This document shows positions 33,970-43,052 of a stretch of DNA of 43,637 bases, piece by piece. The translations under genes were made by a program, and so were the position numbers. Position 1 is the first letter of the stretch. Every line of letters begins with the position of its first letter. The stretch lies in the NCBI GenBank assembly GCA_027062285.1, contig JAMOTL010000035.1, positions 1 to 43,637 on the forward strand. The letters are read 5' to 3'. This stretch comes from Nautiliaceae bacterium. GTDB taxonomy: Bacteria; Campylobacterota; Campylobacteria; Campylobacterales; Nautiliaceae. Below the pieces are notes generated by a model. The model searched no databases, was not told the origin of the DNA, and worked only from the letters and a program-made list of their open reading frames with translations.

Positions 33970-35991
33970 ATGAAAGAGATTAAAATAGCATTAGTCGGTC
34001 AGCCGAATGTCGGTAAAAGTCATCTTATCAATTCAATTTCGGGTGCGACTTTGCATGTCGGAAATTTTTCAGGCGTGACTGTTGAAAAAAAAGAAGTGGA
34101 ATTTGAAAGGGGAGGGTATAAACTGAAACTTATAGACCTTCCGGGGACATATTCCCTTCATCCTTATACGCCTGAAGAAAAGGTAACTAAGGAGTTTTTA
34201 TTAAATGAAAAATATGATTTGATATTAAATGTGGTGGATTCAAATCAACTTGAAAAAAATTTGGCTTTTACGTGGCAGCTGGCTGACATGCAACATCCTA
34301 TGGTAGTAGCTTTTAATATGTATGACGAATACGCAAGACAAGGGGGTGAGATAGATACGGATAAATTTTTTACTTTAACGAATATTAGGGCTGAGAATGT
34401 ATCTGCTAAAGAGAAATTCGGGCTTGAGGAGCTTTTTAGTAAAGTTATTAAAACATATGAGGAAAAAAATATTCCAAGAGTTTATTATTCCGAGATAGTA
34501 GAAGAAGAGATTGAAAATTTAAAAGAAAAGATAAAAGATTGTGAATTTTCTAAAAGATTTGTAGCAATTCGTTTGATAGAAGATGATGAGGATATTTATA
34601 AAATAGTTCATGAAAAACCTTGGTACAGTGATATTCTTGATATTTTAAAAGCGGCAAAAGAGAGACTTAGAATCGAATATGACGAAGAAGACACTAAAAC
34701 TATAATGTTTGAAGAGAGGTTTGCTTTAAGTAAAGGAGTTGTAACTCAAATAGCCAAAAAAGCAGTAAAAGAGACGCTGACAGAAAAAATAGATAAAATC
34801 TTAATTCATCCAATCTTAGGGCTACCAATATTTTTGTTTATTATGTGGGCTATTTTTCAGGCGACTTTTAGCCTAGGAAGTATTCCAATGGATTATATTG
34901 ACGCAAGTTTCGGGGCGTTTGGAGAATGGGTTGGAGGATTGTTGCCTGAAGGGTTTGTAAAAGATGCTGTGGTTAACGGTATTATTCCGGCAGTTGGTGC
35001 GGTTGTTATGTTTTTACCGAATATTTTGATTTTATATCTTGGAATTAATTTAATGGAGCAGACCGGATATATGGCAAGGGCTGCTTATGTGATGGACGGA
35101 GTGTTAAAAAGATTCGGGCTTCAGGGAAGGTCGTTTATTCCGCTTGTAAGCGGGTTTGGATGCAGTGTGCCGGCATATATGGCCGCAAGAACGCTTAAAA
35201 ATCCAAAAGACAGACTAATTACCATGCTTGTAATTGGATTTATGAGCTGTGGTGCAAGACTTCCTGTTTATGTACTTTTTGTCAGCGCGTTTTTTGCTCC
35301 TGAAATTCAGGGAAATGTTTTGTTCGCCATATATATCGGAGGAGCGTTAATGGGGCTGATTGTGGCTAAAATTTTAAGAATTGTTTTATTCAAAGGTGAA
35401 CCTGAGCCGTTTGTAATGGAACTGCCAAAATACAGATTTCCAAAAGTTAAAGCCATTCTTTTTGATTTATGGATAAAAACAAAAATGTATCTTAAAAAAG
35501 CGGGAACTTTTATCGCAACGGCAAGTTTGATTATTTGGTTTTTGAGTTCGTATCCTGTGGATAAAAAAGAACTTCAAAATATTCCGGAATCCGAGCAGCA
35601 GACATATATACTCGAACACTCATATCTTGCTCAGATTGGTAAAGCTATTAACCCGGTGTTTGAACCTCTTGGATTTACATGGAAAGAGACCGTATCGATA
35701 ATAGCGGGACTTGCGGCAAAAGAGGTGGTTGTTTCCACTATGGCGGTTCTTTATCATACTCCTGATAGTGATGAGACAAGCAAGGAGCTGATTGAAACTA
35801 TTAGAAAAAACATTCCTTTTGCAACGGCTGTTGCGATTATTTTGATAATAATGTTTTACTCACCTTGTCTTGCGGCAATGGGAACGTTTTGGGCGGAAGT
35901 GCCTCAGTGGCAGTGGAGACTTTTTTATACGATATATCCTAATGTATTTGCTTATATTGCGGCACTTATTGGCTATATGATAGCTAAATAA
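33970..35991 (+). CDS. feoB: Ferrous iron transport protein B
   Basis: The large GTPase-permease (673 residues) has G1 GQPNVGKSHL (about residues 10-19; Q replaces the commoner N), a switch region with NFSGVTVEKK, G3 DLPGTYSL and G4 NMYDE. A helical linker follows (about 165-275). The permease has two Gate motifs: SGFGCSVPAYMAARTL, and AKEVVVSTMAVL nearer the end. It imports Fe(II) across the inner membrane. I favour the second of two adjacent ATGs (33970) because the GGAG spacing is better. Confidence 0.96.
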   Translation: MKEIKIALVGQPNVGKSHLINSISGATLHVGNFSGVTVEKKEVEFERGGYKLKLIDLPGTYSLHPYTPEEKVTKEFLLNEKYDLILNVVDSNQLEKNLAFTWQLADMQHPMVVAFNMYDEYARQGGEIDTDKFFTLTNIRAENVSAKEKFGLEELFSKVIKTYEEKNIPRVYYSEIVEEEIENLKEKIKDCEFSKRFVAIRLIEDDEDIYKIVHEKPWYSDILDILKAAKERLRIEYDEEDTKTIMFEERFALSKGVVTQIAKKAVKETLTEKIDKILIHPILGLPIFLFIMWAIFQATFSLGSIPMDYIDASFGAFGEWVGGLLPEGFVKDAVVNGIIPAVGAVVMFLPNILILYLGINLMEQTGYMARAAYVMDGVLKRFGLQGRSFIPLVSGFGCSVPAYMAARTLKNPKDRLITMLVIGFMSCGARLPVYVLFVSAFFAPEIQGNVLFAIYIGGALMGLIVAKILRIVLFKGEPEPFVMELPKYRFPKVKAILFDLWIKTKMYLKKAGTFIATASLIIWFLSSYPVDKKELQNIPESEQQTYILEHSYLAQIGKAINPVFEPLGFTWKETVSIIAGLAAKEVVVSTMAVLYHTPDSDETSKELIETIRKNIPFATAVAIILIIMFYSPCLAAMGTFWAEVPQWQWRLFYTIYPNVFAYIAALIGYMIAK

Positions 35992-36001
35992 TCTTTGACC
36001 T

Positions 36002-36022
36002 GAGCAGGTCGTTAAACTGCTC
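36002..36022 (+). terminator. Weak hairpin after feoB
   Basis: GAGCAG (36002-36007) and CTGCTC (36017-36022) form a stem with a 9-base loop followed by TTTAATT. An alternative GACCTG/CAGGTC pairing overlaps it. It may partly terminate feoAB before the porin gene. Confidence 0.45.
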
Positions 36023-36045
36023 TTTAATTCTTAAAAGGAGGTATA

Positions 36046-37080
36046 ATGAAATTAAAGAGTTTAGTTTTAAGTGTTGCTTTGATTTCAGGTCTTAGCGCTT
36101 ATGATATATCAAAAAATCAAACACTTGAAGGTTATTTGAAAATTCACGCGGAGAGCGATACCGAATCAGATGCGGGATTTAGTATGGCGTCTTTTGGTCT
36201 TAAATATCGGCACAGTATTAATGAATTTACATTTAACGCAGCCGCAATTGCTAATTTTAAAATAAGCGAAGAAAAAGATGCTTACGATGATGATGCTAAT
36301 AAATTCGGTGTAAGAGAATTTAATATTGAGTATGTAAAAGATAAATTTAGCGCCATTATCGGTAGGCAGGAGCTTGACTTTGCGTGGATTGGGGATTATC
36401 ACGACGCGGTAATGCTTGGATATAAAAACGGATATGATGTAAAACTTGGTGTTTCAAGAGGTAAAATAGTGCTTGATGACGATGCGCCTTTGGAGGATTA
36501 TGAAAGGATAAAAGACAAGGATGGGAAAAACTCTAGTTTATATTTCGGGGATTTAAAATTAAAAAAAGAGTCTTTAAAACTAAATCCTTATCTTTTTGGT
36601 GTAAAAGATAAATTTTTGGGGTATGGTATTATAGCACAATTTGAAAAAAAGAAGTTTAAGGTTCTTGGACATTATGCCAGAAGTGATGAAGAAGCTGGTG
36701 ATGATGGCTGGATATATCAAATTGAAGGGGGATATTCTGCTTTTGCTGATTTGAAGTTCGGATATATTCAAACGTCAAAAGATGGGATTGGCTCTCTTGC
36801 GGATTACGGGGATAATATAAATCCGTTAGAGGAGGGAAATTTAGTGTATGAAGCCGATGCTAAAACTTTTTATATCGGTGCTGAAAAAGAAATTAAAAAA
36901 TTTAAACTTGGAGCTATGTACGGAAAAACCGACACCGATAATTTAGATGAAGATGAGATTAATTTTAATTTAACTTATGCTTATAACGATAATTTGGAAT
37001 TTGAATTTATTTACAGCCGAACGGATAATGATAATGAAAAAACAAATAATTTTAAAGGAAGTGTGACTTATAGTTTTTAG
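36046..37080 (+). CDS. Outer-membrane porin-like beta-barrel protein
   Basis: The 344-residue protein has a signal peptide (MKLKSLVLSVALISGLSA) followed by alternating-residue beta strands, many aspartates, and a C-terminal SVTYSF with the terminal phenylalanine recognised by the Bam machinery. The start TLEGYLKIHAES, the central IIGRQELDFAWIGDYHDAVMLGYK and the repeated FKLGAMYGKTDTDN-type strands resemble epsilonproteobacterial Opr/major porins. Position after feoB suggests, but does not prove, a role in iron or cation entry. AAAAGGAGG precedes the ATG. Confidence 0.82.
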   Translation: MKLKSLVLSVALISGLSAYDISKNQTLEGYLKIHAESDTESDAGFSMASFGLKYRHSINEFTFNAAAIANFKISEEKDAYDDDANKFGVREFNIEYVKDKFSAIIGRQELDFAWIGDYHDAVMLGYKNGYDVKLGVSRGKIVLDDDAPLEDYERIKDKDGKNSSLYFGDLKLKKESLKLNPYLFGVKDKFLGYGIIAQFEKKKFKVLGHYARSDEEAGDDGWIYQIEGGYSAFADLKFGYIQTSKDGIGSLADYGDNINPLEEGNLVYEADAKTFYIGAEKEIKKFKLGAMYGKTDTDNLDEDEINFNLTYAYNDNLEFEFIYSRTDNDNEKTNNFKGSVTYSF

Positions 37081-37213
37081 GTAATAAAATGATTAAAGAA
37101 AAAGAAGAGTTTTTTGACGTTGTATTTTTTTAATAATTTATTTGTAATTTTTACTGCCAAGCTCCTTTAAGGAATTAAAAATGGATTCTCCTATTTTATG
37201 CGAAATTTTATAC

Positions 37214-37235
37214 GGGGATTAATTTTTTAGTCCTC
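37214..37235. terminator. Terminator between porin and arsR genes
   Basis: GGGGATTA (37214-37221) pairs with TAGTCCTC (37228-37235) with two G-U pairs and a TTTTTT-type loop, followed by a T-rich run. It lies between convergent genes. The remaining part of the gap (37081-37213) holds only very short open frames. Confidence 0.6.
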
Positions 37236-37253
37236 TTTCTCTCCTTTTTTAAT

Positions 37254-37556
37254 TTAAATAGAACATTCTTTAAGAGTCGGGAGGTCGATTTTTAATTTTT
37301 CAATTTCGTCTAAAGCCGCTTTTTTAAAGCCTTTTACTTCTTTTATAGAATATAAAACTTTTTTTCCTTTTCTTTTTGACTTTAAAAACCCGGCGTCTTT
37401 TAAAATTTTCAGATGCCTTGAGAGGCGGGACTGAAGCATATTAAAACTTGCTTCAAGTTCGCATACGCATCTTTCGTTATATTTTAATAAAAACTTTAAT
37501 ATTTTTATTCTCGTTTCGTCTTTAAGAGCGGATACGGTTTTTACAAATTCTTCCAT
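37254..37556 (-). CDS. ArsR-family metalloregulator
   Basis: The 100-residue winged-helix repressor has SALKDETRIKILKFLL, the metal-site helix ERCVCELEASF, the recognition helix LQSRLSRHLKILKDAGFL and the wing RKGKKVLYSI. The CVC pair is the As(III)/Sb(III) binding site of ArsR (CVCDL in E. coli); a further cysteine is in the tail LKECSI. I use the ATG at 37556 (AAAGG upstream); its start lies 2 bp past the exporter stop, so the two are translated together. A dyad over the shared promoter is the likely operator. Confidence 0.88.
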   Translation of the reverse strand: MEEFVKTVSALKDETRIKILKFLLKYNERCVCELEASFNMLQSRLSRHLKILKDAGFLKSKRKGKKVLYSIKEVKGFKKAALDEIEKLKIDLPTLKECSI

Positions 37557-37558
37557 TT

Positions 37559-38569
37559 TCATCCTTTGAAAATGTTTTTTAGATTTCTTAGAGTATTGAC
37601 TAAAGTTATGGTCCATAAGAAAAACAGTAACCAAAAAATAATAAATCCCAAAATATCAATTATTTCAATATTAAGAGTTTTTGCTATTAAATGAGTGGAT
37701 GCCGTATATGCGCCTAGCGGGAATATAAACGCCCACCACGCCATTGAATAGTTAAGCTCTCTTTTTTTAATGTATCTTAATGTCATTATGATGGACATTC
37801 CAAGCCACCAAAGCCCGAATCCCCAAAAAAGCAGTGCAAAAATATAAAACGGTTCTTTATCTGTTATGAAAGATGTTTTTGAAACGATGTTTATCAAAGC
37901 GATGTTTCCGGCCCCAATCGGACCTAAATTAATCCATACGGTAGGAGCTACTTTTCCCGGAAGCGGAGAGTGAAGAATAAGTCTGTAAACGATAATTGCC
38001 AAAAAAGCAAGGTACAAGAAAAATCCTCCTCCCCATCCTAAAACATTTATTAATGTAATAATTTCCTGATAAATTCCATTATTTAAAGGCTCAAAAAACG
38101 CCCCGGCTATTGGAATTACGATAAGTCCCACCGGTGGAATATACCATCCGGGATTAATATGGTGAATTTCTATGTTTTCATGACAAAACATTATAAAAGA
38201 GATTAAAAACGCAAAAAAGATTGTTAGTAATGCCCCCGCCAGCCAGAAAATTTCAGCCAGTTTAATGTTGTGAAAAATAATAATAAAACCTCCCGCAATT
38301 ACAAGCATTGCAATAGCAATTGTAGGATAAAATGCTGATGTTACCGGATGAAAAAGGTCTTTTTTTGCTTCTTTGAAAAACAAAAGCCATCTTAACGTCC
38401 ATAAAACCAAAAAAACGAAAAACATACTTATGTTAAAATAAAACAATGCTTTTGATATTGGAAGTAAAATAGGTAAATAGCTGCTGAAAAGTTTACAGCT
38501 TACTGCAAGTATTCCTGTTCCCATTATACTTGCAAACCATGAAGGTGCGAAATTTTTAATGTAATTCAT
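37559..38569 (-). CDS. TDT-family transporter (TehA/SLAC1-like)
   Basis: The 336-residue protein has about ten hydrophobic spans and starts MNYIKNFAPSWFASIMGTGILA; the PSWFxxxMGTG motif is diagnostic of the tellurite-resistance/dicarboxylate transporter family. Later segments PGWYIPPVGLIVIPIAGA and MAWWAFIFPLGAYTAST are also typical. Members move anions such as malate, sulfite or tellurite-related species. Co-transcription with an As-type ArsR suggests a toxic-oxyanion stress role here. GGAGGG precedes the ATG; the promoter holds a putative ArsR operator. Confidence 0.9.
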   Translation of the reverse strand: MNYIKNFAPSWFASIMGTGILAVSCKLFSSYLPILLPISKALFYFNISMFFVFLVLWTLRWLLFFKEAKKDLFHPVTSAFYPTIAIAMLVIAGGFIIIFHNIKLAEIFWLAGALLTIFFAFLISFIMFCHENIEIHHINPGWYIPPVGLIVIPIAGAFFEPLNNGIYQEIITLINVLGWGGGFFLYLAFLAIIVYRLILHSPLPGKVAPTVWINLGPIGAGNIALINIVSKTSFITDKEPFYIFALLFWGFGLWWLGMSIIMTLRYIKKRELNYSMAWWAFIFPLGAYTASTHLIAKTLNIEIIDILGFIIFWLLFFLWTITLVNTLRNLKNIFKG

Positions 38570-38593
38570 ATGACCCTCCTCAATTTTTTTATA

Positions 38594-38634
38594 ATTATAC
38601 CACTAATATATAAACATATCAAGATATATTGATA
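38594..38634 (-). promoter_or_regulatory. Promoter and putative ArsR operator of the TDT-arsR operon
   Basis: On the minus strand TTGATA (38617-38622), a 17-bp spacer and TATAAT (38594-38599) form a strong promoter. TATCAA-N6-TTGATA (38617-38634) is a perfect dyad covering the -35, the place an ArsR repressor would bind to block transcription. Confidence 0.75.
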
Positions 38635-38697
38635 CGTTTATGCTGATTTTCCTTTATTTTAATTTAAATTTATTGTGGTATTATTACAAACTAGATA

Positions 38698-38719
38698 ATG
38701 ACAATCGCTTATATGTCAT
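38698..38719. promoter_or_regulatory. Dyad upstream of nrdA
   Basis: ATGACA-N10-TGTCAT is a perfect inverted repeat 39 bp before the nrdA start. It could be a regulator site for nrdA; it does not match an NrdR box. Confidence 0.4.
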
Positions 38720-38757
38720 AAAATTAAATTACTATTTTTTTATTTAAAAGGAGATGA

Positions 38758-41199
38758 ATGTATCCGGGAATAACAGTTATAAAAAGAGACGGCAGACGCG
38801 AGCCGCTTGATATCAGCAAGATAAGAAAATATACGATGGCCGCCTGTGAGGGACTTGATGGGGTGGATTACAGCGAGCTTGAACTCGACGCAAAACTTCA
38901 GTTTCGCGACGGAATTACCACTGAAGAGATTCAGGATACCTTAATAAAAACAGCCGTAGATAAAATAGATATAGACAGACCAAACTGGAATTTTGTGGCG
39001 GCAAGACTTTTTTTATATGATTTATACCATAGAGTTACGGGATTTAGCGGTTATAATCATCTTAAGGAATATTTTGAAAAAGGCGAGAAGGCCGGAAGAA
39101 TTCTACCGGGATTAAAAGAAAAATATGACCTAAATGATTTAAACAATTACATAAAACCGGAGAGGGATTTACAGTTTACTTACCTTGGTATTAAAACTCT
39201 TTATGACAGATATATTATAAAAGACAAGCAGGGAAATCCGATAGAGCTTCCTCAGCAGCTTTTTATGGGTGTTGCTATGTTTTTGGCTCAAAACGAAACG
39301 AATCCTGAGAGTATCCCTGATAGTGATAAAAATAAAGTTGATTTAAATGACCCTAAATCAATCAGGGGATACTGGGCTAAGAAATTTTATGATGTTATTT
39401 CTAAATTCGAAGTAATGGTGGCAACGCCAACGCTTTCAAATGCAAGAACTACCCGCCATCAGCTCAGCAGCTGTTATGTGGGAAGTATGAACGACAATAT
39501 CGAAGGTATTTTTGATGACTATAAAGAGATGGCTCTTTTATCAAAATTCGGCGGTGGAATAGGATGGGATTTTAGCAAAATAAGAGCTCTTGGCAGTTTT
39601 ATCGACAATCACAAAAATGCGGCCGGAGGGGTTATCCCTTGGCTTAAAATCACAAACGATATAGCAATAGCCGTTGACCAGCTTGGTACCAGAAAAGGGG
39701 CTATAGCCGTTTATCTTGAGCCTTGGCATATGGATATTTTGGACTTTTTGGATTTGAAAAAAAACAGCGGAGAAGAAAGAAGAAGAGCTCATGACCTTTT
39801 TCCGGCTTTATGGATTCCGGATTTATTTATGAAAAGAGTACAAGAAGACGGTCTTTGGACTCTTTTTGACCCGTATGAAACGGGGGACTTGACAGACCTT
39901 TACGGAGAAGAGTTTGAAAAGAGATATATAGAGTATGAAAACGACGAAAATATTTCAAAAAGAAGAATAAAAGCAAAAGAGCTTTGGAAAAAGATTTTGC
40001 TTGAATATTATGAAACTGGAAATCCTTTTCTTTGCTTTAAAGACAACGCTAATAAAAGAAATCAAAACGACCATGCCGGAATTATCAGAAGCTCAAATTT
40101 GTGTACGGAAATTTTTCAGAATACAGAGCCAAACCACTATAAAGTAAAAGTGACTTTTGAAGACGGAAGTGAGAAATTTTTTGAAGAAGATGAAGATGTT
40201 AGAGTCTCTTTGGGAGAGGTCGAGGTAGTTGTCAAGGGTAAAAAAATTACTTCCCTTCATTCAATTGACGGGAAAAAAGTCTATATGGTGGAAAAAGTGC
40301 CGTTTGACGGTAAAACGGCGGTTTGTAATCTGGCCAGTGTAAATCTAAGCCGTGTAAATACGCCTGAAAAGATAGCCGAGGTTGTTCCTATTGCTATTAG
40401 AATGCTTGATAATGTGATTGATTTGAATTATTATCCGGTTAAAAAGACAAAAGATACGAATCTCAAAAACAGAGCCATAGGTCTTGGGGCCATGGGTGAG
40501 GCTCAGCTTTTAGCCGAAAGACAGATTTTCTGGGGAAGTGATGAACATCTGAAACTAATTGATGAAATATTTGAAGGTATCAGTTATCATGCTATTAACG
40601 CAAGCTGTGATTTGGCAAAAGAAAAGGGTATTTATCCAGAGTTTGAAGGCAGCAGATGGTCTAAGGGAATTTTACCTATAGATACGGCAAGCGAAGAGGC
40701 TAAAAAACTTGTGGAAAGAGACCTCTTTTCGGCTATGCAGTATGACTGGGAAGGGCTTAGAAAAAAAGTAAAAGAAGGTATAAGAAACGGATATTTAATG
40801 GCAATAGCGCCTACGAGTTCTATTTCCATTCTTACAGGTACCACTCAGACTATTGAGCCTGTTTATAAAAGAAAATGGTATGAAGAAAATCTAAGCGGTC
40901 TTATTCCTGTGGTTGTTCCAAACCTTTCAGCTGAAACATATATGTTTTATACTCCGGCATACGAACTTGACCAGAGAATTCTTGTAAAAGCCGCAGCCAT
41001 CAGACAAAAATGGATAGACCAGGGGCAGAGTCTTAATATTTTTATCACAACCGATAAAGCCAGTGGAAAATATCTGAATGAGATTTATACTCTTGGGTGG
41101 AAATTAGGACTTAAGTCGTTTTATTATTTAAGAAGCCAGTCTCCTGAAGTTAATGAAGAGGTAATGGACAGAAGCGTTGAGTGTTTTGGATGTCAGTAA
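38758..41199 (+). CDS. nrdA: Ribonucleotide reductase class I, alpha subunit
   Basis: The 813-residue protein has an N-terminal ATP-cone-like region (VIKRDGRREPLDISKIRKYT). Active-site cysteines are C239 (QLSSCYVGS), C449 (SSNLCTEIFQ, thiyl radical position) and C523 (TAVCNLASVNLS). Other landmarks are the substrate loop APTSSISILTGTTQ and the C-terminal redox pair ECFGCQ. It makes deoxyribonucleotides with a separate NrdB, which is not adjacent. Between C449 and C523 there are 73 residues, against about 22 in E. coli; the insert (about 460-510) is beta-rich and too short for an intein. AAGGAG precedes the ATG. Confidence 0.96.
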   Translation: MYPGITVIKRDGRREPLDISKIRKYTMAACEGLDGVDYSELELDAKLQFRDGITTEEIQDTLIKTAVDKIDIDRPNWNFVAARLFLYDLYHRVTGFSGYNHLKEYFEKGEKAGRILPGLKEKYDLNDLNNYIKPERDLQFTYLGIKTLYDRYIIKDKQGNPIELPQQLFMGVAMFLAQNETNPESIPDSDKNKVDLNDPKSIRGYWAKKFYDVISKFEVMVATPTLSNARTTRHQLSSCYVGSMNDNIEGIFDDYKEMALLSKFGGGIGWDFSKIRALGSFIDNHKNAAGGVIPWLKITNDIAIAVDQLGTRKGAIAVYLEPWHMDILDFLDLKKNSGEERRRAHDLFPALWIPDLFMKRVQEDGLWTLFDPYETGDLTDLYGEEFEKRYIEYENDENISKRRIKAKELWKKILLEYYETGNPFLCFKDNANKRNQNDHAGIIRSSNLCTEIFQNTEPNHYKVKVTFEDGSEKFFEEDEDVRVSLGEVEVVVKGKKITSLHSIDGKKVYMVEKVPFDGKTAVCNLASVNLSRVNTPEKIAEVVPIAIRMLDNVIDLNYYPVKKTKDTNLKNRAIGLGAMGEAQLLAERQIFWGSDEHLKLIDEIFEGISYHAINASCDLAKEKGIYPEFEGSRWSKGILPIDTASEEAKKLVERDLFSAMQYDWEGLRKKVKEGIRNGYLMAIAPTSSISILTGTTQTIEPVYKRKWYEENLSGLIPVVVPNLSAETYMFYTPAYELDQRILVKAAAIRQKWIDQGQSLNIFITTDKASGKYLNEIYTLGWKLGLKSFYYLRSQSPEVNEEVMDRSVECFGCQ

Positions 41200-41201
41200 T
41201 T

Positions 41202-41227
41202 AAGTAACGCCGAGTCGTTACTTTTTT
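41202..41227 (+). terminator. Rho-independent terminator of nrdA
   Basis: AAGTAACG (41202-41209) and CGTTACTT (41216-41223) form a perfect 8-bp stem with loop CCGAGT, followed by TTTT. Confidence 0.92.
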
Positions 41228-41238
41228 ATAGGAATAAA

Positions 41239-42306
41239 ATGCTAAAAATCGAGTCAGATAAAAAAACAATTCGTTTGGTGGGGTCTTTAAATAAAGAAAC
41301 GATACCAGTTGTTTATTATCTCAAAAAAGAAAAAAATCTAACATTAGATTTATCGAAACTTACGGATATGGATTATGAAGGCGCTTTGTTTTTAATTGAG
41401 CTTTCAAAAAACAATACCCTTACAAATTTCCCTTCTCGTTTAAAAGAAATGTATGATTTCGTATATTTAACGGTAAAAGATTTGAATATTCCCTCCCCGC
41501 CAGGGATATTAGTGCAGATAAGAGAATATTTCATTAAAATTTTTGATGCGATAAAAGAAAATACTGTAAATTTTTTGCTTTTTTTCGGGGAATTTATCTA
41601 TTTTTCAATTTTTTTAATTACACATCCTTGGAAATTCAGATTTAAAGAAACGGCTGCGGTTATGGTAAAAGCAGGAGCCGGGGCGCTGCCTATTGTGGGG
41701 CTTACTTCTTTTTTGGTCGGAGTGGTTATGGCTTATCAAGGGGCGGTGCAGCTTAGTAAATTCGGGGCTAATATTTTTATTGTGGATATGCTTGATATTT
41801 CGATGTTCAGGGAAATAGCACCGCTAATTTCGGCGATTGTGGTAGCGGGAAGAAGCGCTTCTTCATTCAGTGCAGAAATCGGGGTCATGAAACTCACAGA
41901 AGAAATCGACGCTATGAAAACGCTGGGGTTCGAGCCTTTTTGGTTTCTAATAATTCCGAGGGTTGTAGCTATGATAATAGCCATGCCTTTGATAGTTTTT
42001 TTTGCTGATATGATCGGGGTTTTTGGTGGAATGCTGATTTCTTTTATCGATTTGAATATCGGATTTGATATGTTTTTAGAAAGAACAAAAGACGTATTGG
42101 AGTTAAAACAGGTTTTTATAGGACTTGGAAAAGCTCCTTTTTTTGGAACAGTAATAGCCCTTATAGGAACGTACAGGGGGTTGCAGGTCAGAAATTCGAC
42201 GCAGGATATAGGTAAATATACCACAAAAAGTGTCGTAAACGCAATTTTCTGGGTAATAGCGCTTGATTCGTTGTTTTCAATAATACTTGCAAAGCTTGGG
42301 ATATGA
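41239..42306 (+). CDS. mlaE: MlaE-type permease with N-terminal STAS domain
   Basis: The 355-residue protein has an N-terminal STAS-like domain (about residues 1-95, with LTLDLSKLTDMDYEGALFL) fused to the MlaE permease (about 100-355; five to six spans). Permease hallmarks are GLTSFLVGVVMAYQGAVQL, REIAPLISAIVVAGRSASSFSAEIG split across one helix pair, and EEIDAMKTLGFEP. The fusion joins the roles of E. coli MlaB and MlaE. It moves phospholipid between membranes to keep outer-membrane asymmetry. The start follows AGGAAT; its end overlaps the ATPase gene by 4 bp. Confidence 0.93.
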   Translation: MLKIESDKKTIRLVGSLNKETIPVVYYLKKEKNLTLDLSKLTDMDYEGALFLIELSKNNTLTNFPSRLKEMYDFVYLTVKDLNIPSPPGILVQIREYFIKIFDAIKENTVNFLLFFGEFIYFSIFLITHPWKFRFKETAAVMVKAGAGALPIVGLTSFLVGVVMAYQGAVQLSKFGANIFIVDMLDISMFREIAPLISAIVVAGRSASSFSAEIGVMKLTEEIDAMKTLGFEPFWFLIIPRVVAMIIAMPLIVFFADMIGVFGGMLISFIDLNIGFDMFLERTKDVLELKQVFIGLGKAPFFGTVIALIGTYRGLQVRNSTQDIGKYTTKSVVNAIFWVIALDSLFSIILAKLGI

Positions 42307-43052
42307 AAGAAATAATAAAAGTAAGAAATCTTATAACTAAATTCGGAAAAAAAATTATTCACGACAATATAGATATAACGGTATATGAGGGTGAAATTTA
42401 TGGAATTTTAGGAGCTAGCGGCAGTGGGAAAAGCACTCTTATGAGGGAGATGATACTGCTTGAGGACAGATTTAAAGGCACCATTGAGGTAATGGGGAAA
42501 AACGTAAAAAAACTTAGTTTAAAAGATGAAATAGAACTTGTTAAAAACTGGGGCGTTTTGTTTCAGTTCGGGGCGCTGTTTTCTTCAATGAACGTTTTGG
42601 AAAATATAAGCATCGTGCTTGAAGAATATACCGATTTACCAGAAGAACTTATTGAAAAAACCGCTTTATCGAAACTTAAACTTACTGGGTTAAAAGAAGA
42701 AGCAGCATATCAGATGCCAAAAAGCCTTAGTGGAGGTATGGTAAAAAGGGCGGCACTTGCAAGGGCGCTTGCACTTGATCCTAAACTTTTGTTTTTGGAC
42801 GAACCGACAAGCGGACTTGATCCGGTAAGTGCCAGGGCGTTTGATTCTTTAATAAAAGAGATTCATTCACTTTTTAAACCGACTGTGGTAATGGTGACAC
42901 ACGATCCCCAAACGATTGTGAATGTGCTTGATAGGTTTTGTATTCTTGCAGAGAAAAAGGTAATATTTGAAGGTACGTTTCAAGAGGCGGTTAATTCTAA
43001 AAATAAAAAAGTGCAAAAATTTTTAAAACCTATACTTATGGAGATAGAATGA
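42303..43052 (+). CDS. mlaF: MlaF-type ABC ATPase
   Basis: The 249-residue ATPase has Walker A GASGSGKST (about residues 36-44), Q-loop VLFQFGALF, signature LSGGMVKRAALARAL, Walker B LLFLDEPTSGLDPV and the switch histidine in MVTHDP. It energises the MlaE permease for phospholipid transport. Overlaps of 4 bp with both neighbours show an operon. Confidence 0.95.
   Translation: MKEIIKVRNLITKFGKKIIHDNIDITVYEGEIYGILGASGSGKSTLMREMILLEDRFKGTIEVMGKNVKKLSLKDEIELVKNWGVLFQFGALFSSMNVLENISIVLEEYTDLPEELIEKTALSKLKLTGLKEEAAYQMPKSLSGGMVKRAALARALALDPKLLFLDEPTSGLDPVSARAFDSLIKEIHSLFKPTVVMVTHDPQTIVNVLDRFCILAEKKVIFEGTFQEAVNSKNKKVQKFLKPILMEIE

Noticed and set aside
40140-40320. Intein or group I intron in nrdA
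   Set aside because: The insert is only about 50 residues, in frame, and lacks splicing motifs.
41736-42362. 208-codon minus-strand open frame opposite mlaE/mlaF
   Set aside because: It is antisense to strongly conserved mlaE motifs and has no start signal.
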